Below are positions 1-9,010 of a stretch of 51,544 bases of DNA, in pieces. The notes beneath the pieces were generated by a model that was given only the letters and a program-made list of their open reading frames with translations, did no database searches and was not told where the DNA came from. Position 1 is the first letter of the stretch, and every line of letters starts with the position of its first letter. Source of the stretch: Clostridia bacterium (GTDB lineage: Bacteria > Bacillota > Clostridia > Christensenellales > Aristaeellaceae); contig JAFQQT010000005.1 in NCBI GenBank assembly GCA_017410455.1, forward strand, positions 1 through 51,544, in the 5' to 3' direction. Position numbers and translations under genes: made by a program.

Positions 1-2147
1 ACCGCAAGCACATCGAGAAGGACGCCGCGCTGGAACGCCGCTTCCAGCCCGTGCGCGTGGAAGAGCCCTCCACCGAGGAGACCCTGGCCATCCTCCACGG
101 CCTGCGCCAGCGCTACGAGGAGCACCACTCCGTGCGCATCAGCGATGAAGCACTGGATGCGGCGGTGCAGCTGGCCAGCCGTTACATCGCCGACCGGTTC
201 CTGCCGGACAAGGCCATCGACCTGATGGACGAGGCCTGCTCCCGCGTGCGCATCTCCGCCTTCACCGCAACGCCGGACATGCGCCAGCAGGAGACCGAGC
301 TGGCCGTGCTGGAGGAACAGAAGAAGGCGGCCTCCGACCGGGGCGATTACGAGTCCGCAGCCCGGCTGCGCGACCGCGCCCGCGAGCTGAGCCGTGACAT
401 TGCCGCCCAGCGCGACGCCTGGCACAAGCGCCAGGAGAACGCGGTGAGCGAGGTGACTGAGGAGGACATCGCTACGGTGGTGTCCAACTGGACGGGCATC
501 CCTGTGACCCGGATGACCGAGAGCGAGCGCGAGCGCCTGCTGAAGCTGGAATCGGTGCTGCACGAACGCGTGATCGGCCAGGACGAGGCCATCTCCGCCG
601 TGTCCCGGGCGATCCGCCGTGCCCGCGCGGGCCTGAAGGATCCCAAGCGCCCCATTGGCTCCTTCGTGTTCCTGGGCCCCACGGGCGTGGGCAAGACCGA
701 GCTGTGCCGCGCGCTGGGCGAGGCCATGTTCGGCGATGAGAACGCGGTGATCCGCATCGACATGTCAGAGTACATGGAGAAGCACTCCGTGTCCCGCATG
801 ATCGGCTCACCCCCCGGCTATGTGGGCCACGAGGAGGGCGGCCAGCTGACCGAGGCCGTGCGCCGCAAGCCCTACTCCGTGGTGCTGCTGGACGAGGTGG
901 AAAAGGCTCACCCCGACGTGTTCAACATCCTCCTGCAGCTGCTGGAGGATGGCCGCCTGACCGACTCCACCGGTCGCGTGGTGTCCTTTGTGAACACCAT
1001 CATCGTCATGACCTCCAACGCGGGCGCCCATGACCTGATGACCACCCGCAGCATGGGCTTCGACGTGCAGAAGGCGGCCGAGCGCGGCGATCACAAGATG
1101 CTGCGCGAGGCGGTGATGAAGGCCGTCAAGCAGGTGTTCCGCCCCGAATTCATCAACCGCGTGGACGAGATGATCGTCTTCCACGCCCTGGAGCAGGAGC
1201 ACATCTGCTCCATCGCCCACCTGATGCTGGAGCAGGTCGCTGCCCGCCTGGAGGAGCGCGCCATCCACATGACCTGGGATGAGGCCGTGGAAACCAAGCT
1301 GGCCACCGAGGGCTTCGACGTCAAGTTCGGCGCGCGCCCCCTGCGCCGCCTGATCCAGCGCACCGTGGAGGACACCCTCTCCGAGGAGCTGCTCAGCGGC
1401 AACATCGCCCTGGGCGACATGGTGCGCCTGGTGGTGGAGGACGACCGCATCGCGGTGCTCAAGCCCGACAAGGCGCAGGAGGAGGCCGACCTCCCGGCGG
1501 AGGACGCGCCTGCTTCCGCCCCGGCGGATGGCGGCGCTGCGCCGGATGAAGTCGCAGCTGTGCAGCTTGGCGACGCCCCCAACGGGGATGCGCCCCAGCA
1601 GACCGCCCCGGTCGGGATCGATGAAGCCCCGCAGGACAAGGCGGAAGAACCGGGCGAAATCGTTCAGCCCACGGCAGAGGATGCGGCTGACGCGCCCCCT
1701 GAGGTGGAGGCAGTCGAATCCATTCCGGTGAAGCCGGCGGATACGCAGAAGCCCCCGTTCGGCGGTCTGATCTCGGGCGAGCAGTTTCAGGCGCTGATCC
1801 GCAAGGTCAACTCCATCTTCAACGATGAGAACGACGGCTATGACCCCCTGGGCCCGAAGACGGAGGAGGAAAGCCGGCAGCGGCTCCTCGACGCGATCCG
1901 TTCGGCGGGCATCCCCGTGGGGGACGAGGACGCGCCGGGCGCTGAAGCAGCTCCGGATGCGGAAAGCCCGGCGGCGGGAGAGGATCTGGGTTCCCGGCTG
2001 GCGCGGGGTGTGAAGGGCTTCGTGCAGGACATCCGCGCGTTCTGCAAGACGAACTTCACCGACAGCGACCGGCCCGGGCCGGAGGAGGGCGACGCGCCTG
2101 AAGAGGACGCGCCCGGCGAATCCGACGGCGAGCCGGAAGACAAGTAA
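1..2147 (+). CDS. clpC: ATP-dependent Clp protease ATP-binding subunit ClpC, 3' part
   Basis: Hsp100 AAA+ unfoldase that feeds substrates to ClpP in the cytoplasm. The frame is open from base 3, so the N-domain and most of AAA-1 lie outside the window. Visible are the end of AAA-1, a short middle domain with a UVR-like motif (about 300-410), and AAA-2 with Walker A GPTGVGKTE (about 675), Walker B LLDEVEK (about 890) and the D2-small domain with GARPLRR. A MGF tripeptide near 1053 sits where the ClpP-docking [LIV]GF loop is found, so a ClpP partner is likely. Odd: after the normal end of the family (about 1460) the protein runs on for about 228 residues, acidic and rich in Ala, Pro, Glu and Asp, with a small island (about 1745-1920) that could fold. 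Upstream mcsA/mcsB/ctsR cannot be checked here. Confidence 0.93.
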   Translation, partial: RKHIEKDAALERRFQPVRVEEPSTEETLAILHGLRQRYEEHHSVRISDEALDAAVQLASRYIADRFLPDKAIDLMDEACSRVRISAFTATPDMRQQETELAVLEEQKKAASDRGDYESAARLRDRARELSRDIAAQRDAWHKRQENAVSEVTEEDIATVVSNWTGIPVTRMTESERERLLKLESVLHERVIGQDEAISAVSRAIRRARAGLKDPKRPIGSFVFLGPTGVGKTELCRALGEAMFGDENAVIRIDMSEYMEKHSVSRMIGSPPGYVGHEEGGQLTEAVRRKPYSVVLLDEVEKAHPDVFNILLQLLEDGRLTDSTGRVVSFVNTIIVMTSNAGAHDLMTTRSMGFDVQKAAERGDHKMLREAVMKAVKQVFRPEFINRVDEMIVFHALEQEHICSIAHLMLEQVAARLEERAIHMTWDEAVETKLATEGFDVKFGARPLRRLIQRTVEDTLSEELLSGNIALGDMVRLVVEDDRIAVLKPDKAQEEADLPAEDAPASAPADGGAAPDEVAAVQLGDAPNGDAPQQTAPVGIDEAPQDKAEEPGEIVQPTAEDAADAPPEVEAVESIPVKPADTQKPPFGGLISGEQFQALIRKVNSIFNDENDGYDPLGPKTEEESRQRLLDAIRSAGIPVGDEDAPGAEAAPDAESPAAGEDLGSRLARGVKGFVQDIRAFCKTNFTDSDRPGPEEGDAPEEDAPGESDGEPEDK

Positions 2148-2154
2148 ACACAGC

Positions 2155-2190
2155 GAGCGCCCCGACCATTGCTGGCCGGGGCGCTCTTTC
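2155..2190 (+). terminator. Intrinsic terminator after clpC
   Basis: A 10-bp perfect GC-rich stem (GAGCGCCCCG at 2155-2164 with CGGGGCGCTC at 2177-2186) is followed by TTTC, directly after the clpC stop codon. Confidence 0.8.
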
Positions 2191-2199
2191 ATATGCGGT

Positions 2200-3462
2200 T
2201 TACTGGCGGATATCATCCACGATGGCGAGGGTGACCTGCAGGTCGATATACTCGCCGTCGGGGGCGTCGTCGTTGCCGGAGATGTCCAGGATGCCGGGGG
2301 CGCGGTACACCTTGATGTTCAGGGTGTCGCCGGCGGCGTACTTGGCGATCTCTGACTGCAGCTGGGACGTGGAGGTGATGACCACGCCGTTCACATCCAC
2401 GACGATATCGCCGGTGAGCATGCCGGCCGCTTCAGCCGGGGAACCGGCCTCCACCTCGGTGATGAACACGCCATCGGGGATCTGCCCCAGGCGGGCGGCG
2501 CGGGAGGAGGTGTTCACGTCGGCGATGCTCACGCCCAGGCGGGGCTTGCCGGTCATGTTGATGCTGTCCACATCGCTGCTCTCGGTGCTGCTTTCGGGGG
2601 CGATGGCCTTGATGCGGCCGGAGAGCACGTCATCGATCATGGGCTTGACGGCGTTGATCGGGATGCACATGCCGATGCCCTCGATGCTGGAGCCGGAGTA
2701 GTAGCTGCCGGAGTACTTCAGCGTGGGGATGCCCATCAGCTCGCCCGTGACGGAGAACATGCCGCCGCCGGAGTTGCCGCTGTTGATGGCAGCATCCACC
2801 TGGATCATGGCGTTGGAGGTGGTGGAACGGCGGCCGTACTTGTCATAGGTTTCGGACTCGATGGCGCGGTTGAGGGCGGACACAACGCCCACGGTGGTCG
2901 TCTTGGCAAAGCCCAGGGGATTGCCGATGCAGATGGCCCAGTCGCCCACCATCAGGCTGTCGCTGTCGCCCAGCTTCACGGCGGGCAGCGTGCAGTCCGG
3001 CGCGTAGAGGATGGCCGCATCCAGCGTCTCGTCGTAGGTCACCAGGCTGGCGGCGTACTCGGTGGTTTCGCCCGCGTCGTCGGTGACGGTCACCTTCAGG
3101 GAGCTGGCGTCCTCCACAACGTGGAAGTTGGTCAGCACGAAGCCCTCGCCGATGACCACGCCCGAGCCGGTGAAAGCCAGCTCCTCGCGGCTGTCGCGGT
3201 CACGGTTTCCATTGCCATAGCCGTAACCATAGCCATAGCCGTAGCCGTAGCCAAAGCCGCTGTAGGTGACGGTCTGATAGTTGCTCACGCCCACCACGCT
3301 GTCGCGCACATCGGCGACGGCCTGGGTGAAGGGGCTGGTGTGGATAACGGTGGTGGTTTCAGCGGTCGCGGGGGTGAAGGCGTGGGTCATGGCCGAGGCG
3401 ATCATCACGCAGGCCAGCGCCAGCGCGATGCATCCCAGCGTGCGGCGGAAACGATCGAACAT
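2200..3462 (-). CDS. HtrA/DegP-like trypsin-type serine protease with PDZ domain
   Basis: Membrane-anchored S1C protease for envelope protein quality control, 420 residues. An uncleaved signal anchor (about residues 8-28) is followed by a linker, the protease domain and one C-terminal PDZ domain (about 305-405). The catalytic triad is visible: His114 in TNFHVVED, Asp148 in DETLDAA and Ser231 in INSGNSGGG. The start at 3462 has AAGGAGG 7 bases upstream. It has its own promoter and converges on clpC. Odd: residues 69-84 are almost pure alternating Gly-Tyr, encoded by a 6-base tandem repeat at about 3205-3262, just before the protease domain where family members usually have a short linker. Confidence 0.93.
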   Translation of the reverse strand: MFDRFRRTLGCIALALACVMIASAMTHAFTPATAETTTVIHTSPFTQAVADVRDSVVGVSNYQTVTYSGFGYGYGYGYGYGYGNGNRDRDSREELAFTGSGVVIGEGFVLTNFHVVEDASSLKVTVTDDAGETTEYAASLVTYDETLDAAILYAPDCTLPAVKLGDSDSLMVGDWAICIGNPLGFAKTTTVGVVSALNRAIESETYDKYGRRSTTSNAMIQVDAAINSGNSGGGMFSVTGELMGIPTLKYSGSYYSGSSIEGIGMCIPINAVKPMIDDVLSGRIKAIAPESSTESSDVDSINMTGKPRLGVSIADVNTSSRAARLGQIPDGVFITEVEAGSPAEAAGMLTGDIVVDVNGVVITSTSQLQSEIAKYAAGDTLNIKVYRAPGILDISGNDDAPDGEYIDLQVTLAIVDDIRQ

Positions 3463-3555
3463 CTTGGAACCTCCTTGTCAGATAAATGGTCGGGGGATTG
3501 CGCAACAGGTGCGAAGAGGTCAGCAGGGAGCGGTTCGCCTCCCTCTGATGATCCT

Positions 3556-3584
3556 ATTATACAGCATGTATTTTACCCTGTTAT
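3556..3584 (-). promoter_or_regulatory. SigA-type promoter of the HtrA gene
   Basis: On the minus strand ATAACA (3579-3584) and TATAAT (3556-3561) are separated by 17 bases. This lies about 95 bases upstream of the htrA start and downstream of the neighbouring gene's stop, so htrA is probably transcribed alone. Confidence 0.7.
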
Positions 3585-3622
3585 GAACGAATCATGAACT
3601 TTGGCGAAAAGAATGTAAATTC

Positions 3623-5092
3623 TCAGCGGCCCGTCAGCAGGAAGGGAAGGCCGATGAGCGCACCGCACACCAGGCAGAAGAGCGCCGGCAGGAGCGAAGC
3701 ACCCAGCAGGCTCAGCTGCAGCAGGCACAGCAGCACCAGTGCGCAGCCCAGGGTGATGATCATCGGCGTCAGGTCGCGCAGTGTCAGCGGGCGATCCGGC
3801 ACGGCCAGCGTCAGCGCGAGGAAGGCCGCCACCGTCAGGCACAGCAGCGTACCGGCAAAGGGCTGCGCGGCGGGGGCAACGGCATTGATCAGCAGGCGGA
3901 TGAGCAGGCAGCCTGCGCCCGTCAGCAGGAACTCGAAGGGGCGGATGGCCCGGGCGGAGATCAGCGACCCGAAGGACAGGTACGCCGCGGTGAGCACCGA
4001 CGTGACCATCAGCGCCGAATGGGGACCGCCCAGCAGCACGCAAACCATCAGGCACAGCGCCATCACGCCGCTGAGGCGGGAGAGCATGAAGGCCATGCGG
4101 GCAAAATGCTCCCGCAGCTCGCGGATGGGCGTGTCAAGGCTCCGGTCATCGTGGCGGATGATGGCCAGGGTGTGGCTGTCGGGCCAGGGATTGGCGATGC
4201 ACAGGTGGATATCCGGGCGGGCATGCAGGTCGGGGATGCCCAGGTTGCGGCGCAGCACGGGTACGTCCATGATGCGCGTGCTGTCATCGCGGATGATGGG
4301 CGTCACGCCCAGGGAGCGCAGCTGGCGCAGCTGCTGCACGGCGGCAGCATCCACCGCATCGCCCACGGCGACCATGCCCAGGAAGGTGGCGGCCTCATCG
4401 CCCACGGCGGTGGCGAAGGCGTGCAGGCGCTCGCCGGAGGCGGTCATCTCCTGCGCCAGGGTGAGGAGTCGGCTGCGATCCTCGGCGGTCAGCAGGCGCT
4501 CCTGCCCGTCCAGGATGCTGGCGCAGAGGTTCAGGATGGCCTCCGCTTCGCCGGTGAAGAAGGTGCGCTCCTGATCCCCATCCTTGCAGGTGACGGTCTG
4601 CGCACCCTCTTCCTGCCCATCGCGGACGTGGGGGTACGCCTCGTGCAGCTTCTCGGCGGTCGTACCCGTCTGCTGGCGGATGGCCCGTTCGATGGCGACG
4701 GCGTCGGGCTGGGGCAGGGCGTCGCAGAGCAGCGCCATGGCGGCTGTGAGATGGCCGGGCGTGTCAGGCGTGAGGCTGGGGGAAGCGGTCAGGGGCTGGG
4801 CTGCCTGCAGCAGCGCCGGGCCGCGGTCGAGCAGCGCCGCATCCACCATCACCATCTCCGCCTGCCCATCCCGGGGGGAGGGGGCGCGCAGCATGTCCGG
4901 GCTGTAGACCCGGGGCAGGTCGCGCAGGTAGATGGCGCACATGGCCCCCAGGGTGAGCAGCACCCCCTGCAGCAGCACGAACAGCCAGATGGGTGCGAAG
5001 AAGGGCGTGAGGAGCGTGAAGATGGCTGCGGGGATGAGCAGCATCCAGCGGTGGCGCTGGAGCAGCCAGTGGCATAACATGCAGCGTTTCAT
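3623..5092 (-). CDS. P-type-ATPase-like membrane pseudoenzyme
   Basis: A 489-residue membrane protein. Two N-terminal helices (about 16-55) precede a soluble part that follows the N- and P-domain plan of cation P-type ATPases. Residues 115-190 resemble the nucleotide domain, with GEAEAIL where KGAPE is normal. Residues 200-285 resemble the P-domain stretch from L..ED through GERLHAFA, FLGMVAVGD and LRSLGVTPII to RRNLGI. After about 335 come roughly six C-terminal helices, as in the family's last membrane block. The catalytic parts are missing: no DKTGT (VDAAL around Asp84 may be its relic), no TGES actuator domain, IIRDDS instead of MITGD, and no GDGxND. Transport by ATP hydrolysis is therefore unlikely; a regulatory or scaffold role is inference. 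It is the last gene of the two-component/GerMN run, 23 bases after the preceding gene. Confidence 0.6.
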   Translation of the reverse strand: MKRCMLCHWLLQRHRWMLLIPAAIFTLLTPFFAPIWLFVLLQGVLLTLGAMCAIYLRDLPRVYSPDMLRAPSPRDGQAEMVMVDAALLDRGPALLQAAQPLTASPSLTPDTPGHLTAAMALLCDALPQPDAVAIERAIRQQTGTTAEKLHEAYPHVRDGQEEGAQTVTCKDGDQERTFFTGEAEAILNLCASILDGQERLLTAEDRSRLLTLAQEMTASGERLHAFATAVGDEAATFLGMVAVGDAVDAAAVQQLRQLRSLGVTPIIRDDSTRIMDVPVLRRNLGIPDLHARPDIHLCIANPWPDSHTLAIIRHDDRSLDTPIRELREHFARMAFMLSRLSGVMALCLMVCVLLGGPHSALMVTSVLTAAYLSFGSLISARAIRPFEFLLTGAGCLLIRLLINAVAPAAQPFAGTLLCLTVAAFLALTLAVPDRPLTLRDLTPMIITLGCALVLLCLLQLSLLGASLLPALFCLVCGALIGLPFLLTGR

Positions 5093-5115
5093 AAGAGCAT
5101 GGCCTCCTGTGTGGT

Positions 5116-6615
5116 TCAGCGGATGAGCCCGGGGGCGAAGAGGAATTCGCCGCTCCAGAGGGTCCCGGCGCCCAGGGTGCTGACGGTGGCGCTGTCAAAG
5201 CAGAAGCGCACGCGCCGCACGCCCAGCCCCCCGCACATCGTGTTGACGATGGCGCAGGCGGCCAGCCGCTGGGATTGGGGAGCATTGCGGAGTACGGTTG
5301 CATACCGGGCGGAGAGGTTGATGATCAGCGTGTCGCCCTGCACGGAAAGCCCCAGCACATCGCTGTCGGCGATGGGTTCGGGCAGCACCGCGCCGGGCTG
5401 ATTGCCTGTGGGCAGGTGGAGCAGCAGCGCGCGGGGCGAGCGGATGCTGCGGTAGGGCAGGGCAGCGGTCTGCGGGGTCAGCATGCCGCCTGAGGCGGCG
5501 TAGAGCGTGCACTGCGCCATCAGGTAAGCCGAGTAGTCCGCGCGGGCGTGCAGCGCGCCGGGAAAGAGCAGCGAACCATGGGCGGAACAGGCCACACTGG
5601 TCACGCCGCGTTCCCCCGTGAAGATGCAGACCTGCGAAAGGTTGGGGACGAAGGTGGTCAGCGTGTAGACCAGGGCGGCGAAGGTGCAGGCTGCATCGCC
5701 CCCGGCGGCGGTGATCCAGCTGCGCAGATCGCCGGAGAAGCGCAGCGTTGCGCGCAGGGAGCCGTCTTCCAGCGTGGTGATCTCCGGTGCGGTGGTCATC
5801 AGGGCGAGCAGATCCGGCAGATCGGACACGCCACTCAGCTCCGCAGAACCCGCGCTCAGGGCCTCCAGCATCCCCTGCACCAGCTGCTGGGGGTGCTGCC
5901 CGGCGAAGGTGACGCGCCGCGCTTCGGGCACGATGCCGCTGCCATCTGCCAGGGGGAAGTAAAGGGTGACCGTGCTGGTGACGGGGACGCTGGTGGGCAG
6001 CATGCCGTCGGGGACGGCGCGGGCCAGCAGCTGCTCCCACAGGATGGGGATCTCCTGCCCGGCCTGGTGGCGCAGGGAGCCCAGGGGCAGCCAGCCCCCC
6101 GCATCCAGGGCGATGGCGCGGCCGCCCACCAGCACGTTGACGTAGTTCACGTCCGGCAGCTCGCACAGCGTGGCGGTGATGGAAAGGCACAGGGTGTAAA
6201 GCGCCTGCGGAACCAGCTCCAGCGCGGCGGCGGAGAGGTTCACCGTGGCCACACCGCCGGCGACTTCCACCGGGTTCTTGCCCGCAGGGACCACCGCTAC
6301 GGGGGAGGCGGGCGTGACCCGCGCGTCGCCGGGGTGGGCGAGCAGCGACCGGAGGATCGTTTCCGCCGGGTGCAGGCTGTAGGTGAAATCCAGCGGCTGA
6401 TAGCTGGTCAGCAGCGTCAGCCCGTCAGCGGAGGGCAGCCAGAGAACCGCCGTGGCGGAGTAGGCCAGGCCTGCGTCGCCGATGGGGGCGGCGATGATGT
6501 CATCGGGAACCTGCGCGGGGGCGGCTGTCGCAGCGGGGGCGGCCTCCGGGGCCGGCGCGGTGCAGCCCGTGAGCAGCGCCAGAGCCATCAGCAGGCAGAG
6601 GATGCGTTTCTTCAA
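5116..6615 (-). CDS. GerMN-domain lipoprotein (multi-domain)
   Basis: Exported lipoprotein of 499 residues. The start is a TTG at 6615, whose bases overlap the upstream stop (TTGA) and which has GGGAGGG just before it. This start gives KKR, a hydrophobic core and the lipobox LLTGC. After a Pro/Ala-rich stretch there are probably three GerMN-like modules: about residues 45-180, 190-325 and 330-480. Each shows a strand pair of the type VNV/VTLYF, then a run of helix, then a conserved VNLS- or INLS-like strand. GerMN domains occur in the spore germination protein GerM and in actinobacterial LpqB; the ligand is unknown. Translational coupling to the gene before it suggests the two lipoproteins are made together. 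Function is inferred only. Confidence 0.75.
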   Translation of the reverse strand: MKKRILCLLMALALLTGCTAPAPEAAPAATAAPAQVPDDIIAAPIGDAGLAYSATAVLWLPSADGLTLLTSYQPLDFTYSLHPAETILRSLLAHPGDARVTPASPVAVVPAGKNPVEVAGGVATVNLSAAALELVPQALYTLCLSITATLCELPDVNYVNVLVGGRAIALDAGGWLPLGSLRHQAGQEIPILWEQLLARAVPDGMLPTSVPVTSTVTLYFPLADGSGIVPEARRVTFAGQHPQQLVQGMLEALSAGSAELSGVSDLPDLLALMTTAPEITTLEDGSLRATLRFSGDLRSWITAAGGDAACTFAALVYTLTTFVPNLSQVCIFTGERGVTSVACSAHGSLLFPGALHARADYSAYLMAQCTLYAASGGMLTPQTAALPYRSIRSPRALLLHLPTGNQPGAVLPEPIADSDVLGLSVQGDTLIINLSARYATVLRNAPQSQRLAACAIVNTMCGGLGVRRVRFCFDSATVSTLGAGTLWSGEFLFAPGLIR

Positions 6616-7574
6616 GGGGTCAGGCCCTCCCTTCCGGTCAGCTGAGAGAGGCTGATGCGCCACAGCCCCCGCTCGCGGTGCAGGCGAAGGGTGGCGGTGG
6701 TGGTCGCGGTTTGTCCGTCATCCAGAAGCGTGAGGGTCGCGGAGAACACGACGGTCTGTCCGTCGGAGCTGATGCTGCCCGCCGAGGCGGAGAAGCCGGT
6801 CAGGTGGGGCAGCGCCTCCATCTGCGCGGCAAAGTCCTCATAAGCGGGACGGGCCTGGCCGGTGGCGGCGTCGCTGCGGGCGATGTAGGGGTACAGGCGC
6901 GCCCAGTTGCGGCTCTGCCAGCAATCCAGCACGATATGAAGGGTGTTGGCGGGGGTCAGCAGGAGGCTTTCGTCCCGCTGCAGAGGCGCCGCCAGGGCGG
7001 AAGCATCGCTGCCGTCGCGGTAGTAGGACTGGCGCAGGCGCAGGCTGGAGCCGCCCGTGGCCGTCTGCTCCAGGAGGATCACCACCGAGTCCACGTCGCA
7101 GTTCTCCGTCACGGTGGCGGCGATGGCCTGCATGGCCAGGCGGCGGCGCAGGACGGATTCGTCAGCGGCGAGGCTCTTTTCGTCCGCGTAATCGTTGAGG
7201 ATCTGCCGCGACAGGGTGACGAAGAGTGTCCGCCCCTGCCGGTGGGTGGCCAGCACGCGGGTGCCGGGCGGGAAGAGGCCCGTCAGCTCCAGCGAGGCGG
7301 CGGCGGGCCCGGCGGCCAGGGCCTGCAGCAGCGTCAGCTCGTAGGGCGCGGTGGGCGAGAGGGACAGCACGCGGGTCTCGGGAGCCAGCAGGGGCTCGGA
7401 GGAGAAACGGAACCACAGCGTCGCCGCAGCTTCCTGAGGGGCGACGTTCGTGGGCTGCGGGGCAGGGATGGGCGCATCGGCGGCGGACACCATCTCTTCC
7501 AGGGGATCGCGGGGTGCGCAGCCGCCCAGCAGCAGCGTCAGGGCGAGCAGAAGGGGGAGCAGTTGCCGCATCAT
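6612..7574 (-). CDS. GerMN-domain lipoprotein with NTF2-like C-terminus
   Basis: Lipoprotein of 320 residues. The start is one of two adjacent ATG codons at 7574 or 7571, which overlap the kinase stop (ATGA); AGGAGG lies 4 or 7 bases upstream. The signal peptide ends in the lipobox LLLGGC. Residues about 55-180 form one GerMN module (TLWFRFSSEP through VDSVVILLE). Residues about 205-315 look like a small alpha+beta domain of the NTF2/DUF4878 kind, with WARLYPYIA and GLWRISLSQL. It sits directly behind the histidine kinase, the same order as mtrA-mtrB-lpqB in Actinobacteria, which suggests it modulates the sensor on the outer face of the membrane. Confidence 0.75.
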   Translation of the reverse strand: MMRQLLPLLLALTLLLGGCAPRDPLEEMVSAADAPIPAPQPTNVAPQEAAATLWFRFSSEPLLAPETRVLSLSPTAPYELTLLQALAAGPAAASLELTGLFPPGTRVLATHRQGRTLFVTLSRQILNDYADEKSLAADESVLRRRLAMQAIAATVTENCDVDSVVILLEQTATGGSSLRLRQSYYRDGSDASALAAPLQRDESLLLTPANTLHIVLDCWQSRNWARLYPYIARSDAATGQARPAYEDFAAQMEALPHLTGFSASAGSISSDGQTVVFSATLTLLDDGQTATTTATLRLHRERGLWRISLSQLTGREGLTP

Positions 7575-9010
7575 TCCGCCTCCTTTCCGGGGCGCTCGGC
7601 CTTCAGCGGCAGCGTCACGGTGAAGGTGGAGCCTTCGCCGGGCGCGCTGGTCAGGGTGATGGCGCCGCCGTGGAGCTGCACCATCTGCCGGACGATGGAA
7701 AGCCCCAGGCCGGTGCCGCCGGTGGCGCGGGAGCGGGCCTTGTCCACGCGGTAGAAGCGGTCGAAGACATGGGCCTGCTCCTCCGGCGGGATGCCGATGC
7801 CGTTGTCGGACACGGTCAGCACTGCGCTGCGGCCCTTCACGGCCAGGCTCACGCGCACCTCGCCGCCTTCGGGGGTGTACTTGATGGCGTTGTCCGTCAG
7901 GTTGCCCAGGACGGAGGCCAGCTTGGTCCTGTCGCCGGTGATACGCACGCCGGGCGCGATGGCGGCGGTGATGCGCAGCTTTGCCTTCTCCGCCACGGGG
8001 GCCAGGGTGTGCAGCGTTTCTTCGGCCAGGGCGCTCAGGTCGAATTCCGTCAGGTGGAGCCCGCTCTGCCTGCTGTCCATCTGCGTGAGGGTCAGCAGGT
8101 CGGTGATGATGCCGGAAAGGCGGTCGATCTCGTGGTTCATGTCCTGCATGAACTCCATGCGGAGCTCGTCGGGCATTTCCGGCTGATCGATGAGGCACTC
8201 CAGCAGGAGCTTCATGGCGGTCAGGGGGGTCTTGAGCTCGTGGGATGCGTTGGAAACGAACTGGCTGCGGCTGCGGTCGAAGTTCTCGATCTGCTCGGCC
8301 ATGGCGTTGTAGCTCTCGGCCAGCTCGCGCAGCTCCCCGGAGGCGCGGATGTTGGCGCGCACGGTGAGGTCGCCCTTGCCCATGCGGCGGATGGTGGTGG
8401 TCAGCGCCTTGACCGGGCGGGTGAGGGTGAGGGAGAAGATGAGCGACGCCACCAGCGCAACGCCCGCCACCACCGCAAAGACGGTCAGCAGCTGCTGCTG
8501 CGTGCCGACGATGGCCTCGCGCAGCTCCGTCACGGGCGTGGAGAGCAGCAGCACGCCCACCGTCTGCCCCTCATGCACCATGCGGGCGGCGCATACGGCG
8601 GCGTATTCCCCCGCATCTGCCGGGTAGATGCCATAGGCGTGGGAGGCATCTGCCAGCACGGCGTCAACCTCGGGCAGGGTGATGCGCGTGGTTTCCAGCT
8701 GGCAGAAGGTGTCCAGCTGCACCTTGCCGTCCGGGGTCAGCAGCAGGATACGCCCGTCCAGCTCGCTGGCGGCCGCGCTGAGGCTTTCCATGAGGGACTC
8801 GGTCTGCGCCTGGGCAAAAAAAGGCGCAGCCGACGTGGCCAGTCTCTCAGCGGAGAGGCTGGCCTGACGGGTGCGCTGCTGATACAGGGTGCTGCTGACA
8901 AGGCTGGTCAGCAACGCCGCCGCAATGGCAAAGGAGACCCCAACGATGCCCAGAAAGGTCGCAAGAATCTTCCAGCGGATACTTGAAAACAGGTGTTGCT
9001 TAATCCACAT
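7571..9010 (-). CDS. Sensor histidine kinase, HAMP/HisKA/HATPase type
   Basis: Membrane sensor of 479 residues, kinase partner of the regulator encoded just upstream. Transmembrane helix 1 (about 14-40), an extracytoplasmic sensor region of about 125 residues that looks PAS-like (about 42-168), transmembrane helix 2 (about 172-195), HAMP (about 196-248), the H-box FVSNASHELKTPLT with phospho-acceptor His257, the N-box LGNLTDNAIKYTPEGG, then DNGIGIP and GGTGLGLS. Architecture is close to PhoR/ResE/WalK. It overlaps the regulator gene by 11 bases and the following lipoprotein gene by a few bases, so all three are translationally coupled. The stimulus is unknown. Confidence 0.93.
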   Translation of the reverse strand: MWIKQHLFSSIRWKILATFLGIVGVSFAIAAALLTSLVSSTLYQQRTRQASLSAERLATSAAPFFAQAQTESLMESLSAAASELDGRILLLTPDGKVQLDTFCQLETTRITLPEVDAVLADASHAYGIYPADAGEYAAVCAARMVHEGQTVGVLLLSTPVTELREAIVGTQQQLLTVFAVVAGVALVASLIFSLTLTRPVKALTTTIRRMGKGDLTVRANIRASGELRELAESYNAMAEQIENFDRSRSQFVSNASHELKTPLTAMKLLLECLIDQPEMPDELRMEFMQDMNHEIDRLSGIITDLLTLTQMDSRQSGLHLTEFDLSALAEETLHTLAPVAEKAKLRITAAIAPGVRITGDRTKLASVLGNLTDNAIKYTPEGGEVRVSLAVKGRSAVLTVSDNGIGIPPEEQAHVFDRFYRVDKARSRATGGTGLGLSIVRQMVQLHGGAITLTSAPGEGSTFTVTLPLKAERPGKEAE

